This document shows, one piece after another, positions 27,222 to 36,162 of a DNA stretch of 64,000 nt (position 1 is its first letter; every line of letters begins with the position of its first letter). The stretch covers positions 20,075-84,074 of the forward strand of contig NZ_SCRP01000018.1 of NCBI RefSeq assembly GCF_004298475.1, given 5' to 3'. Both the position numbers and the translations under genes were made by a program. Below the pieces are notes generated by a model, which worked only from the letters and a program-made list of their open reading frames with translations, did not search any database and was not told where the DNA came from. The stretch is from Paraburkholderia sp. (GTDB taxonomy: Bacteria; Pseudomonadota; Gammaproteobacteria; Burkholderiales; Burkholderiaceae).

Positions 27222-27684
27222 GAAAAACTGCTCCTGGAGGCTCGCCTGAACGGCGAGCAGGCCGGCCGGGGCTCGATGCGAGCCATGCAGGCGGCGGCCA
27301 GCGTGGAAAATCCGGGCCCGTTGAGGGCTCAAAACCGCTATTTTGCCTTGTTGTCGCCGCAAGCCGGACAAAATCCGGCCGCGATGCCGGGCGACGGCAC
27401 TTTTGCACGCGTGCCGCCGTTGGCCATTTCCATGTGATTTGCGCGCCTGGCGACGATTTGGCGACCGCGTTGTTGACGCCTGGTTGATGACGCGCTTTTG
27501 TCGATTCCAGCCGACGCGCAGGCGTTGTCTTGCCACAGTCGGGCGAAGCCGCCTGGCGGACTCCGGGTCGCCGGATATATAACGGAGTGCGAATCAAAAT
27601 GGCGCGCAGGCTGCGGTGAACGCAGCCTGCGCGCCTGCTTCGAAGATCTCCGGGAAAGCGTTGTGTCGAACGCCGTTGCCGGCG
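27222..27684. promoter_or_regulatory. Spacer with the operon promoter of the Hsp70 pair
   Basis: These 463 bases lie between the HiPIP terminator and the DUF2760 start, both on the minus strand, and must hold the promoter of the DUF2760-Hsp70-Hsp70 operon. A TATATA element on the minus strand near 27576 could be a -10, without a clear -35. I see no convincing heat-shock (sigma32) promoter. No gene is supported. Confidence 0.4.
27596..27635 (-). terminator. Strong terminator after the HiPIP gene
   Basis: A perfect 15-bp stem GGCGCGCAGGCTGCG (27601-27615) / CGCAGCCTGCGCGCC (27621-27635) with a 5-base loop is followed on the minus strand by ATTTTGATT. It ends the HiPIP transcript, whose stop codon is about 50 bases upstream. 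Confidence 0.85.
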
Positions 27685-27996
27685 TTACGCCTTCTTCACA
27701 TACGCATTGCACCAGCCGGTGCTGTCGACGAGCTTGCCGCCGAAGATCGGGCATGGCCCGCTCGCTGCACCCGCCTTACCCTGAAACAACTGGCAGTTCG
27801 AGCACGACTGGCCGGCCTGAAACTTGGGGAACTTTGCCTTATCCACCTGCGCGGCATGGGTCCGGTAGCCCATCGCCTGGGCCTGGGGATCGCTCTCGGA
27901 GAGCGCCGGGGCGTCGGCGCGCGCCTCCTCGGTGAGGATCGACGACGAAGCGAGCGTGGCGGCGATAGCAATGAACTTACGACGTGAGCATGGCAT
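27685..27996 (-). CDS. High-potential iron-sulfur protein (HiPIP)
   Basis: The 103-residue precursor carries a twin-arginine-type signal (CSRRKFIAIAATLASSSILT) and a mature part with the four cluster cysteines at about 65, 68, 82 and 96 in the HiPIP spacing (CSNCQLFQG...PCPIFGG...GWCNAYV). HiPIPs are soluble periplasmic electron carriers holding one 4Fe-4S cluster, exported folded by Tat. It probably donates electrons to a terminal oxidase or another respiratory enzyme; no specific partner is next to it. The start has a GAGGGAG site. It has its own strong terminator. Confidence 0.93.
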   Translation of the reverse strand: MPCSRRKFIAIAATLASSSILTEEARADAPALSESDPQAQAMGYRTHAAQVDKAKFPKFQAGQSCSNCQLFQGKAGAASGPCPIFGGKLVDSTGWCNAYVKKA

Positions 27997-28209
27997 CACA
28001 AGACTCCCTCTAATGGAGCGCGCCTTGGGGAAAGGATCGCGCGAGTTGGTGTTTGGGTCGAATGTTGCAGTGACGAGCCTAAAACTTGCCGTGGGCTGCC
28101 GCAAGAAATTTTGCAATGTTTTCGAATTGGCCGGCGCGCAACTGCACGCCGCCGCACCTTGCCGCACTCCACTGCACCTCGCCGCACGCCGTTTCAACTG
28201 CTGGCAACG

Positions 28210-29607
28210 TCACTCGTCCATCATGCGGGCCTTGACCTTCTTGCCCTTCACCTTGCCTGCATTGAGCTTGCGTAAAGCGTCGTGGGCGATGCTGCGCTCG
28301 ACGGCCACATAGGTCGAAAAGTCGGTCACGTTGATTTTGCCGATCTGCTCGCCCTTGAAACCCGCTTCGCCGGTCAGCGCGCCCAGCACGTCGCCGGGGC
28401 GGATCTTCTCCTTGCGGCCACCCAGAATCTGCAGTGTTTCCATCGGCGGCAGCAAGGGTGCGTTGCTCGCGGGCTTGAGCGAGGCGAGCGGTTGCCATTC
28501 GACTTCGCGCTTGAGGGCCGCTTCGATGCCGCCCACACGGCCCATTTCGTCCATGCTCGCGAGGCTCAGCGCCCAGCCGTCCTGATCGGCGCGGCCCGTG
28601 CGGCCGATGCGGTGCACGTAGGTTTCGGGGTCGGGCGTCACGTCCACGTTGATGACCGCTTCGAGCTGCGCGATGTCGAGGCCGCGCGCGGCGACGTCGG
28701 TGGCGACGAGCACCGAGCAACTGCGGTTGGCAAACTGGATCAGCACCTGGTCGCGCTCGCGCTGGTCGAGTTCGCCGTGCAGCGCGAGCGCATGAAAGCC
28801 CTGTGCGCGCAGCACGTCGAGCAGATCGCGGCACTGCTGTTTGGTATTGCAGAAGGCGAGCGTGCTGACCGGGCGATAGTGATTCAGCAGCATGCCGACC
28901 GCGTGCAGGCGTTCGTCTTCGGCGACTTCGTAGAAGCGCTGGCGAATCTTGCTGTCGTCGTGATGTTCTTCGAACCGGAGCTCCTTGGGATTGCGAAGGA
29001 AGCGCTGGCTCAATTTCGTAATGCCTTCGGGCAAGGTCGCCGAAAAGAGCAGCGTTTGACGCTCTTTCGGACATTGGCTCACCACCTTGGCGATGTCGTC
29101 GAAGAACCCCATGTCGAGCATGCGGTCGGCTTCGTCGAGCACGAGGGTGTTCAGCGCGTCGAGCGCGAGGCTTGCGCGCTCCAGGTGGTCCATGATGCGC
29201 CCGGGCGTGCCGACGACGATGTGCGCGCCGTGTTCGAGGCTCGCCGTCTGGGGCCGCATGGGCGTGCCGCCGCACAGCGTGAGGACCTTGATGTTTTCCT
29301 CGGCGCGCGCGAGGCGGCGGATTTCCTGCGTGACCTGGTCGGCCAGCTCGCGCGTGGGGCAGAGGATCATGGCCTGCACAACGAGACGGCGCACGTCGAG
29401 CCGCGCGAGCAGTGCGAGCGAAAACGCCGCCGTTTTGCCGCTGCCGGTTTTCGACTGTGCAATCAGATCGTGCCCGGCCAGCGTGACAGGCAGGCTTTCG
29501 GCCTGGATGGGTGTCATGTCGACATAGCCGAGGCGCGTGAGGTTCTCGATCATGGCAGGCGCAAGCGGGAGCGCGCTGAAGGGCGTGGCAGTGGTTGGAT
29601 TCGTCAT
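28210..29607 (-). CDS. dbpA: ATP-dependent RNA helicase DbpA
   Basis: The 465-residue DEAD-box helicase has motif I SKTGSGKT, PTRELA, TPGR, DEAD, SAT and HRIGRTGR in order. The last 75 residues form the DbpA RNA-recognition domain (LQILGGRKEKIRPGDVLGALTGEAGFKGEQIGKINVTDFSTYVAVER), which binds hairpin 92 of 23S rRNA and tells DbpA apart from other DEAD-box proteins. It acts in late assembly of the 50S subunit. ATG at 29607 gives the usual start; the frame runs further upstream but that part is not conserved. It ends with a basic tail (KVKGKKVKARMMDE). Confidence 0.93.
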   Translation of the reverse strand: MTNPTTATPFSALPLAPAMIENLTRLGYVDMTPIQAESLPVTLAGHDLIAQSKTGSGKTAAFSLALLARLDVRRLVVQAMILCPTRELADQVTQEIRRLARAEENIKVLTLCGGTPMRPQTASLEHGAHIVVGTPGRIMDHLERASLALDALNTLVLDEADRMLDMGFFDDIAKVVSQCPKERQTLLFSATLPEGITKLSQRFLRNPKELRFEEHHDDSKIRQRFYEVAEDERLHAVGMLLNHYRPVSTLAFCNTKQQCRDLLDVLRAQGFHALALHGELDQRERDQVLIQFANRSCSVLVATDVAARGLDIAQLEAVINVDVTPDPETYVHRIGRTGRADQDGWALSLASMDEMGRVGGIEAALKREVEWQPLASLKPASNAPLLPPMETLQILGGRKEKIRPGDVLGALTGEAGFKGEQIGKINVTDFSTYVAVERSIAHDALRKLNAGKVKGKKVKARMMDE

Positions 29608-29899
29608 ACGGGTCTCGCGCCAGATGGCTGGAGGCAACCCGGCTTGTCGGCCGGTGTCGCGTCGGGGAGAAAGGTGGATCGGGCGGCGAAGGAAGATCGC
29701 GCGTGCCGCGATTCTAGCGGAAGCGCGCGCCTGCCCGCCGAAGCGTGCATGAAGGGGGGCGCGGCTTTGACGGCGCATACGTGCGACGTCGACGCAAATA
29801 CCGGCGGCCGTTGCGGCCTCCTGGTGCTGCGAGACGGCTTCGCGAACCGATGGCACAATGGGTGCGTCCTCCACCTTCCTGGCTCCGGCACAAAAAAAC
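29608..29899. promoter_or_regulatory. Divergent spacer dbpA / diguanylate cyclase
   Basis: These 292 bases separate the divergent dbpA and GGDEF genes and hold both promoters. No convincing -10/-35 pair or operator was found by eye. Confidence 0.3.
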
Positions 29900-30988
29900 A
29901 TGCGCGAAGGCGACGTATCGAGCGTGGCAGCGAAGCAGATGGCCGGAAAGGGGGCGCGTTTTGTGGAACGCGTTTATCGCCTGCGTATCGCGGGTCTTGG
30001 GCTGGGTTTTTTCTGCGTCGCATCGGTGCTGGCCCAGCAGGAACGCGGCTTCGTGCTGTGGGCGCTGCTGGGTTTTCACGGTTTCCTGTGGCCGCACGTG
30101 GCGCGCCGCGCCGCGCTTGCCTGCAACGTGCCGTATCGCGGCGAGCGCGCAAACCTCATGATCGATGCGGTGTTCGGCGGCTTCTGGGTCGCCGCGATGC
30201 GTTTTAACGTATTGCCGTGCGTGCTGATTCTCACGATGCTCAGCATGGACAACATTGCGGCGGGCGGCCCGGGCTTTTTCGCGCGCGGCATCCTCGGGCA
30301 TCTGGCCGGTCTCGCCGCAGGGCTGCTCATACTCGGCTTCGCGTTCGAGCCAGTGTCGCGCATGCCGACCATCCTCGCCTGCCTGCCGTTTCTCGTCGTT
30401 TATCCCATCGCACTCGGCTGGTCGACTTATCGCACTTCCCGCAAGCTTGCCGAGCAGGCCCATGCGCTCGACCGCCTGAGCCGTACCGACGGCCTCACCG
30501 GACTCCTCAATCGCCGCAGCTGGGAGGGCGTTCTGGCGGGCGAATTCGCGCGCAGCCGCGCGAGCCGCTATGCGTCGTCGCTGCTGCTCGTCGATCTCGA
30601 TCACTTCAAGCGCGTGAACGACACGCACGGCCATCCGGCGGGCGATGTCGTATTGCAGACTTTCGCCACCACGTTGCGCGCGCACTTTCGCGAGTGCGAC
30701 CAGATCGGCCGTTACGGCGGCGAAGAGTTCGGCGTGGTGCTGCCGGGCGCGACGCTGACCGAGGCGCGCGCGCGTGCCGAACAGCTCGTGGCGACGGTGC
30801 GCGAGCTGGCGTCGCGGGCGGACGCCGGATGTCCGTGCACGATCAGCGTTGGCGTGGCGCAGTGCGACCTCGTCATGCACGATCACATCGCGTGGCTGCA
30901 GAAGGCCGATGCGAGTCTCTATGACGCGAAACTCGGCGGGCGTGATCGCGTGGTGGTTGCCGAGGTGATGACCGCGGACGCCGACTGA
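29900..30988 (+). CDS. Membrane diguanylate cyclase with MASE2 sensor
   Basis: The 362-residue protein has an N-terminal MASE2 membrane module (FVERVYRLRIAGLGLGFFCVASVLAQQ, VLWALLGFHGFLWPHVARRAA), as in AdrA/DgcC, with four to six helices. A GGDEF domain follows (about residues 190-350) with the active motif GGEEF at 273-277. An RxxD inhibitory site (RECD, 264-267) sits five residues before it. It should make c-di-GMP and be subject to product inhibition. In enteric bacteria MASE2 cyclases control cellulose production. The start is uncertain: 29900 was chosen, but 29858 and 29939 are also in frame and none has a strong ribosome binding site. Confidence 0.88.
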   Translation: MREGDVSSVAAKQMAGKGARFVERVYRLRIAGLGLGFFCVASVLAQQERGFVLWALLGFHGFLWPHVARRAALACNVPYRGERANLMIDAVFGGFWVAAMRFNVLPCVLILTMLSMDNIAAGGPGFFARGILGHLAGLAAGLLILGFAFEPVSRMPTILACLPFLVVYPIALGWSTYRTSRKLAEQAHALDRLSRTDGLTGLLNRRSWEGVLAGEFARSRASRYASSLLLVDLDHFKRVNDTHGHPAGDVVLQTFATTLRAHFRECDQIGRYGGEEFGVVLPGATLTEARARAEQLVATVRELASRADAGCPCTISVGVAQCDLVMHDHIAWLQKADASLYDAKLGGRDRVVVAEVMTADAD

Positions 30989-31087
30989 GCGCGCTACACA
31001 GTCACTGCGGCCTCTGTGGTGTCGGCGGCTGCGTGCGCCGCAGCGGGTCGCCTGGCCGGCCGATTGCCGCGCCGGCGGCTATTTCAG

Positions 31088-32101
31088 CTAAAGCGCGAGG
31101 GCGGCGCGCGCGGGCGATCCGAGGCAGCCGATTCCAGCCAGGGTCGCTTCGACAGCCGCGTCGAGCGGAGTGTGCGGCTCGCTGCCGAGTGTTGCGACGA
31201 GCCGCGCGTTATCGAGCCGGAGCGGCTCGCGCCACAGGTAGCGCATTTCGAGCAGCTCGCGCAGCGTCGTCACGAAGGGCGCGGCGGCGTACACGAGCGG
31301 CCACGGGAAGCGGCGCTGCGTCGCCTTCAGGCCGTGGCGCTCCGCGACGCGGATAATCGCTGCGGCCATCTGTGTGCCGTCGGCATCCCAATGACCACCA
31401 AAGTGGAACAGCGCGAAGGGCGGCAGCGTTGCACGCCGCCCGATCAATTCGACCATCGTCCGCGCGACGTCCGGCAAATACGCCCACTGATGCCCGACAC
31501 CGGGCCGGCCCGGCATGCTGACTTTGCGCACCGGCTTGCCCGCCTCTACGAGTCCCTGCGAGAACCAGCTATTGCCCGTCACCCGCGCGCCGAAGAAATC
31601 GCCTGCGCGCACAACGATCGTTCGCACGCCGCGCGCGGTGGCGGCCTGCAAGCGCCGCTCCATCTCGACGCGAATCGCGCCCTTGCGCGTGCGGGGCTGC
31701 TGCGGTGCGTCTTCACGCAGTAACGGAAACGCGTCCGGTCCGTAGTTGTAGACGGTGCCGGGCAGCACGATGGTTGCGCCCGCTCCTGCGGCTGCCGCGA
31801 TCGTGTTGTCGAGCATGGGCAGCACGAGTTCCGCCCAGCGGCGGTAGCCGGGCGGGTTCACGGCGTGGATGATTACTGCGCACCCGCGCGCGGCACGCAC
31901 GACCGCTTCGCGGTCCATGGCGTCGCCCTCGCACCATTCGATGCCGTCGCCTGTCGTGGCCGCATTCGCGGGACGCCGATGCAAAGCGCGCACGCGCCAC
32001 CCCGCTTCGCGCAGCTGGCGGGCGACTTCGCCGCCGATGCCGCCTGTTGCGCCGAGTATCAGCGCTTGCTTGTCGGTCATAGGAAAGGAAGTGCGGGCCA
32101 T
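31088..32101 (-). CDS. NAD-dependent epimerase/dehydratase-family protein (extended/atypical SDR)
   Basis: The 337-residue protein has a Rossmann-type N-terminus ILGATGGIGGEVARQLREAGW and continues with VIIHAVNPPGYRRWAELVLPMLDN, typical of NAD(P)-binding 'epimerase' or NmrA-like proteins. The usual YxxxK catalytic pair is not clear, so it may be a non-catalytic or reductase-like member. The ATG at 32101 has GGAG 8 bases upstream, and is preferred over an internal ATG at 32080 without one. It is divergent from a LysR regulator gene at 32268, its most likely controller. The substrate cannot be inferred. Confidence 0.75.
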   Translation of the reverse strand: MARTSFPMTDKQALILGATGGIGGEVARQLREAGWRVRALHRRPANAATTGDGIEWCEGDAMDREAVVRAARGCAVIIHAVNPPGYRRWAELVLPMLDNTIAAAAGAGATIVLPGTVYNYGPDAFPLLREDAPQQPRTRKGAIRVEMERRLQAATARGVRTIVVRAGDFFGARVTGNSWFSQGLVEAGKPVRKVSMPGRPGVGHQWAYLPDVARTMVELIGRRATLPPFALFHFGGHWDADGTQMAAAIIRVAERHGLKATQRRFPWPLVYAAAPFVTTLRELLEMRYLWREPLRLDNARLVATLGSEPHTPLDAAVEATLAGIGCLGSPARAALAL

Positions 32102-32267
32102 ACGGATTCTCCGGTTCGAACATTGCGACGGATTCATTCTGCGCGGGTGCGGGCCAGGAGAAAATTGGCTAATTTGCTCGACCGGCTATACATTTTTGTA
32201 TGACTTCGAACCTCAACGTGCGCGCAGGCACGGGCGGGGACGATGGGGACTTCGGGAAAGGGATGTC

Positions 32268-33164
32268 ATGAGCGACAGGGAACCGAACTGGGAGTGGTAC
32301 CGGAGCTTTCTGCATGTTCTGCAGACAGGTTCGCTTTCGGCGGCCGGGCGCACGCTGGGCCTGACGCAGCCTACAGTCGGCCGGCACATCGACAGCCTCG
32401 AGGCCGCGCTGGAGCTGAAGCTTTTTACCCGCTCGTTCGACGGCTACGCGCCGACCGACGCGGCTCATGAGTTGAGGCCATACGCTGTCGGTCTTGCCAC
32501 GACCGCTGCCGCATTGCGCCGGGTGGCCAGCAGTCACGGATCGGGGGTTCGGGGTACGGTGCGGCTGACCGCGAGCGAGGTGATCGGCGTCGAGGTTCTG
32601 CCTCCGATCCTGGCGGCGCTGCACGACACCTACCCGGAATTGATCATCGAACTGGTGCTGTCGAGTCGGGCGGACGATCTGGTGCGGCGTGAAGCGGATA
32701 TTGCCGTGCGCATGTTCCGGCCCGTGCAGGAGGCGCTGGTGGCGCGACGCATTGGCGGAATCGAGGTGGGTTTGCACGCGCACGAACGCTATCTGGCACT
32801 GCACGGCGTGCCGAAGTCGATGAGCGATCTGTCTCGCCACGCAGTGATCGGATTCGATCAGGAAACGGAATTTATCCGGTCGGCACAGGAAAAATTAAAG
32901 ACGTTCACACGCGACCGTTTCGCATTTCGGGCCGATAGCGACCTCGCGCAACTGGGCGCGATACGCGCCGGATTCGGTATCGGCGCATGTCAGTCGCCGC
33001 TGGCGGCGCGAGACGAGCGGCTCGTGCGGGTTCTGCAGGACGAATTCTCACTGACGATGGATACGTGGATCGCCATGCACGAAGACTTGCGCGGCAGCGC
33101 TCGCTGCGCCGTGACATTCGCCGCGCTTGTCTCGGGTCTGAACGCGTATCTGTCCGGCGCATAG
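32268..33164 (+). CDS. LysR-family transcriptional regulator
   Basis: This 298-residue protein has the LysR helix-turn-helix at residues about 8-65 (WYRSFLHVLQTGSLSAAGRTLGLTQPTVGRHIDSLEAALELKLFTR), then a two-lobed inducer-binding domain. It starts at ATG 32268 after GGGAAAGGGATGTC. The long open frame upstream is an artefact of high GC. It is transcribed away from the epimerase-family gene and shares a 166-base promoter region with it, the classical arrangement for a LysR regulator and its target. The inducer is unknown. Confidence 0.88.
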   Translation: MSDREPNWEWYRSFLHVLQTGSLSAAGRTLGLTQPTVGRHIDSLEAALELKLFTRSFDGYAPTDAAHELRPYAVGLATTAAALRRVASSHGSGVRGTVRLTASEVIGVEVLPPILAALHDTYPELIIELVLSSRADDLVRREADIAVRMFRPVQEALVARRIGGIEVGLHAHERYLALHGVPKSMSDLSRHAVIGFDQETEFIRSAQEKLKTFTRDRFAFRADSDLAQLGAIRAGFGIGACQSPLAARDERLVRVLQDEFSLTMDTWIAMHEDLRGSARCAVTFAALVSGLNAYLSGA

Positions 33165-33450
33165 AGAGAGCGTACGTGTTGCTTGCGCCCGCACGGGATC
33201 GACTGCGAGATCGCCACGCTTGCGCCACCAGCGGCGCAACGACGCAGAAAGGCTGCGAAGCCCGGTGGGCGGCGCGTTGGCTCGTGTGTCGGGGCCGTCG
33301 CGACGCGCATCGCCGCGGCGCAGTGTGTCTTGTTTGATGCAGGTCAACGCGGCCCGCGCGGGTAGTTCGATGATGAGCATGTCGAATCACCGGATTGCGC
33401 GAGATTCGCCCATTCTGGAATGTGCAACAAGGCCGGAAAGGAGGTAAACG

Positions 33451-33918
33451 ATGTATCAGAAGATCCTGGTGGCAGTGGACGGCAGTGACACATCGAAGCA
33501 TGCGCTGGCAGAGGCGCTGCGTGTCGCGCGCCTCACCGGCGGCAGCATCCGCGTGTCGATTGTCATCGATGTCGTGGCGCCCTTTGGGTTCGGCATGACG
33601 TATGTGCCCGCGGAGCTGATCTCGGGGTTTCGCGAAGACGCCCTGAAGCGTCTCGAAGCGGCGCGTTCGCAAGTCGAGGCGGCGGGTGTTCCGTGCGATA
33701 CGGAACTGCTCGAGTTGCACGAACTCGCCGACGATATCGCAGGTTGCCTCGTGCGCGACGCCGAGCGTTATGGTGCGGATCTGGCGGTGCTGGGCACGCA
33801 TGGCCGCCGCGGCGTGCGGCGTGCCGTGGTCGGCAGCGTGGCCGAGAGTTTCGTGCGACAGGCGAGTTGTCCCGTGCTGCTGGTGCGCGGCGCGGAGCCG
33901 GAGGCTGAGCCCGACTAG
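33451..33918 (+). CDS. Universal stress protein, UspA family (ATP-binding type)
   Basis: The 155-residue protein has the Usp fold, beginning MYQKILVAVDGSDTSKHALAEALRVA and ending with the ATP-binding signature GTHGRRGVRRAVVGSVAESFVRQASCPVLLV, which fits the G-2x-G-9x-G-S pattern. Such proteins bind ATP and help survival under starvation, low oxygen or other stress. It has a very strong ribosome binding site (GGAAAGGAGGTAAACG). It stands alone, with a separate promoter in the 285 bases upstream. Confidence 0.9.
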   Translation: MYQKILVAVDGSDTSKHALAEALRVARLTGGSIRVSIVIDVVAPFGFGMTYVPAELISGFREDALKRLEAARSQVEAAGVPCDTELLELHELADDIAGCLVRDAERYGADLAVLGTHGRRGVRRAVVGSVAESFVRQASCPVLLVRGAEPEAEPD

Positions 33919-34135
33919 GCTTTTCATCAACAGCACAGAGCCTGTGAAGGACAGGCGAACTGGCGTTGAGCGGATTGCGCCCGGATAACGCGGGCGACTG
34001 AATTGCCGCGCAGCGTGCGTGCACGCATGCAATAGGCTTCGAGCGCACGCTACGCGGGGTCCGGTTCGCCCGGGGCATCTGCGGTCCCCGCGCGCGTCTT
34101 GCGGTTCGCCCACGCTCTCCCAGGCGTCCCCGCGC

Positions 34136-34807
34136 TCAATCCGACCCGGAATCCACATCCGCGACCGCCGCCTGGCGCGCGGGCCGGCGCACGGCCCGCA
34201 CCTTGCCACTGTCGCCGCCGCCGCAGTAGAAACGCTCGCCGCCATCGGATTCGAGTCCCGATACGCCGGTTCCCTCGGGCATTTCGAGTTGTTCGAGCAC
34301 TTCGCCCGTGCCCGGATCGATGTGGCGCAACTCGCTTTCGTGGTTCTCCCACGTGCCGTGCCAGAGTTCGCCGTCCACCCACGTCACGCCCGTGACGAAA
34401 CGATTCGATTCGATCGTGCGCAGGATCGCGCCGGTCTGCGGATCGATCTGGTGGATCTTGCGCTCGTGATAACGCCCCACCCACAGGCTGCCTTCCGCCC
34501 AGGCGAGCCCGGAATTGTCGCCGCCCGCAGGAGACGGAATCGTCGCGACGATGCGCCCGCTGGCCGGGTCGATCTTCTGGATGCTCGCGCCGTCGATCTG
34601 GTACAGATGCTGGCCGTCGAAAGCCGTGCCCGCGTGCGAGGGCGCTGCGATCGAGCGCACGGGTTCGCCGCTGGCCGGATCGAAGGCGCTCACCTTGTCG
34701 CCGGATGCGAACCAGACGTGCTGGCCGTCGTACGTGACGCCGTGAACGTTCTCGCTGTCCGCGAAGGGGCCATATTCGCGGACGATTTCGGCGGGCATCG
34801 GTTTCAT
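34136..34807 (-). CDS. Cytoplasmic beta-propeller protein (glutamine cyclotransferase / Vgb-like)
   Basis: The 223-residue protein consists of repeated blades with the pattern 'IDP-TG-I/V' and 'W-G/S-x-LWVGRYH' (GTAFDGQHLYQIDGASIQKIDP, GDNSGLAWAEGSLWVGRY, FVTGVTWVDGELWHGTW). This resembles the glutaminyl-peptide cyclotransferase-like and streptogramin-lyase-like propellers. There is no signal peptide, so it should be cytoplasmic. The start at 34807 has a GGAG site and overlaps the stop of the upstream regulator gene as ATGA, which ties the two functionally. It may sense or bind a ligand for the regulator or act as an enzyme; neither is shown. Confidence 0.75.
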   Translation of the reverse strand: MKPMPAEIVREYGPFADSENVHGVTYDGQHVWFASGDKVSAFDPASGEPVRSIAAPSHAGTAFDGQHLYQIDGASIQKIDPASGRIVATIPSPAGGDNSGLAWAEGSLWVGRYHERKIHQIDPQTGAILRTIESNRFVTGVTWVDGELWHGTWENHESELRHIDPGTGEVLEQLEMPEGTGVSGLESDGGERFYCGGGDSGKVRAVRRPARQAAVADVDSGSD

Positions 34808-36036
34808 GTTTGCTCCTGGTCGGTCGGGATGGCGGTGGGGAGTAACAAGGCTGTCGCGAATCCGGGCATGGGCGGCGTGGCCCAGCGGCGCGCGCGGGCA
34901 CGGCCGAACGACTGCACCTTGTTCGCGGCGGCGAGCGCATCCAGTGTGCGCTGGACGGTGCGCTGGCTCGCGCCCAGCGCGAGGGCGAGCGAAGAACTCG
35001 ACCAGGACTCGCCGTCGGCGAGCAGCGCGAGCACGGCCGCATGCGGCTCTTCGACCGGGCGCGCGAGCACCACGACTTCGTGCGCCGTATGCGGCGCGAG
35101 CGTGAATCCGTGCTGGGTGGCGCGAATGCCGGCGAGCGGGCACAGCGCCGTGCGCAGGCGGCCCATTTCGACGCGCAGGCGCGCGCGGTGGGATTCGTCG
35201 GCGTGCTTCGCGCGAAAGGCGCGCTCGATGAGCGCGTCGCGTGGCACGTCGGCGGGCCATGCTTCGGCCAGCGCGCGGGCGAGCACGAACAGCACGGGGC
35301 GGCGCGTGAGCGCGACTACGGTGCCGGCTTCGCGCACGGCATGGCGGCATGCATCGACGACACATGTCTTCGACATCAGCAGCGCTTCGACTTCGTCGAG
35401 CCGCATCGGGCGCTGCGCGCCGCCTGCCAGCAGTCGCGCTGCGGGCGCGTTCAGGACGGCGCGCGCCGTGTCGATCTCGGCGGCCAGTGCGGGGATGCCC
35501 GCGCGGCGAGCGGCCTCCACGGCGCGCGCGAGCGCGGTGCGGGCGACCTGGGTCTGGATGCGGCGCATCGCGATACCGGCAATGGCCAGTTCGTGAACGG
35601 CGCGCAGTGCGGGGGGTAAATCGGAGGGTTCGATCGCGGCGATCCGGTCCTCGGCGTCGTCGAGGCGGCCGATCAGAACGAGACGCCGGATTTCCACTTG
35701 CCGCGCATGCGCGGCGTTCGTCCGGTCGCCGTGGGTTTCGAGCGTCGTGCGCGCGGCGTCGAGTGCGCGCTGAGGCCAGCTTAGGTCGCGTGAAGCGAGC
35801 GCGATTTCGGCTTCGGCGACCACGCATCGCGCGCGGGCCAGGGGCGCTTCGGGACCGAATGCGCGCGCCGCTGCGCGCACGAGCGCGCTTGCGCGTTCGA
35901 AGTCGCCGAGCTGCGCCATCGCGATACCGCGCAGCGCGAGCGCAGGCGCATCGTCGCGCAGTGCGACGCGGTTCAGCGCGCCGAGCGGATCACCGGCCGC
36001 GAGCGCGCGCGCGGCAGCCGCGATCAGCGTATCCAT
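34804..36036 (-). CDS. Winged-helix transcriptional regulator with N-terminal helical (TPR-like) region
   Basis: The 410-residue protein starts with about 210 residues of alanine-rich antiparallel helices resembling TPR repeats. A middle domain follows (about 225-330) with DVPRDALIERAFRAKHADESHRARLRVEMGRLR, similar to an OmpR-type winged helix as seen in SARP-like regulators. The C-terminal segment has a helix-turn-helix (SSSLALALGASQRTVQRTLDALAAANKVQSFGRARARRW). It is translationally coupled to the propeller gene and divergent from the DUF899-DUF2182 genes across a 126-base spacer, suggesting it controls both sides. The signal it senses is unknown. The start at 36036 is the likely one. Confidence 0.75.
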   Translation of the reverse strand: MDTLIAAAARALAAGDPLGALNRVALRDDAPALALRGIAMAQLGDFERASALVRAAARAFGPEAPLARARCVVAEAEIALASRDLSWPQRALDAARTTLETHGDRTNAAHARQVEIRRLVLIGRLDDAEDRIAAIEPSDLPPALRAVHELAIAGIAMRRIQTQVARTALARAVEAARRAGIPALAAEIDTARAVLNAPAARLLAGGAQRPMRLDEVEALLMSKTCVVDACRHAVREAGTVVALTRRPVLFVLARALAEAWPADVPRDALIERAFRAKHADESHRARLRVEMGRLRTALCPLAGIRATQHGFTLAPHTAHEVVVLARPVEEPHAAVLALLADGESWSSSSLALALGASQRTVQRTLDALAAANKVQSFGRARARRWATPPMPGFATALLLPTAIPTDQEQT

Positions 36037-36162
36037 TCGAATCCCGCCACACTTGTCACTCCCTGCGTCGGAAGCCGGCAACTAATCTAGCACACGAGTA
36101 CCGGCGCGCTTGACCGTATCGCGAGCCGGATCCTCGACGATACCCCTCTCAAGGAGGCAAGC

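Noticed and set aside
28282-30207. Plus-strand open frame of 641 codons across dbpA and into the cyclase gene.
   Set aside because: It is antisense to all DbpA motifs and has no ribosome binding site or domain.
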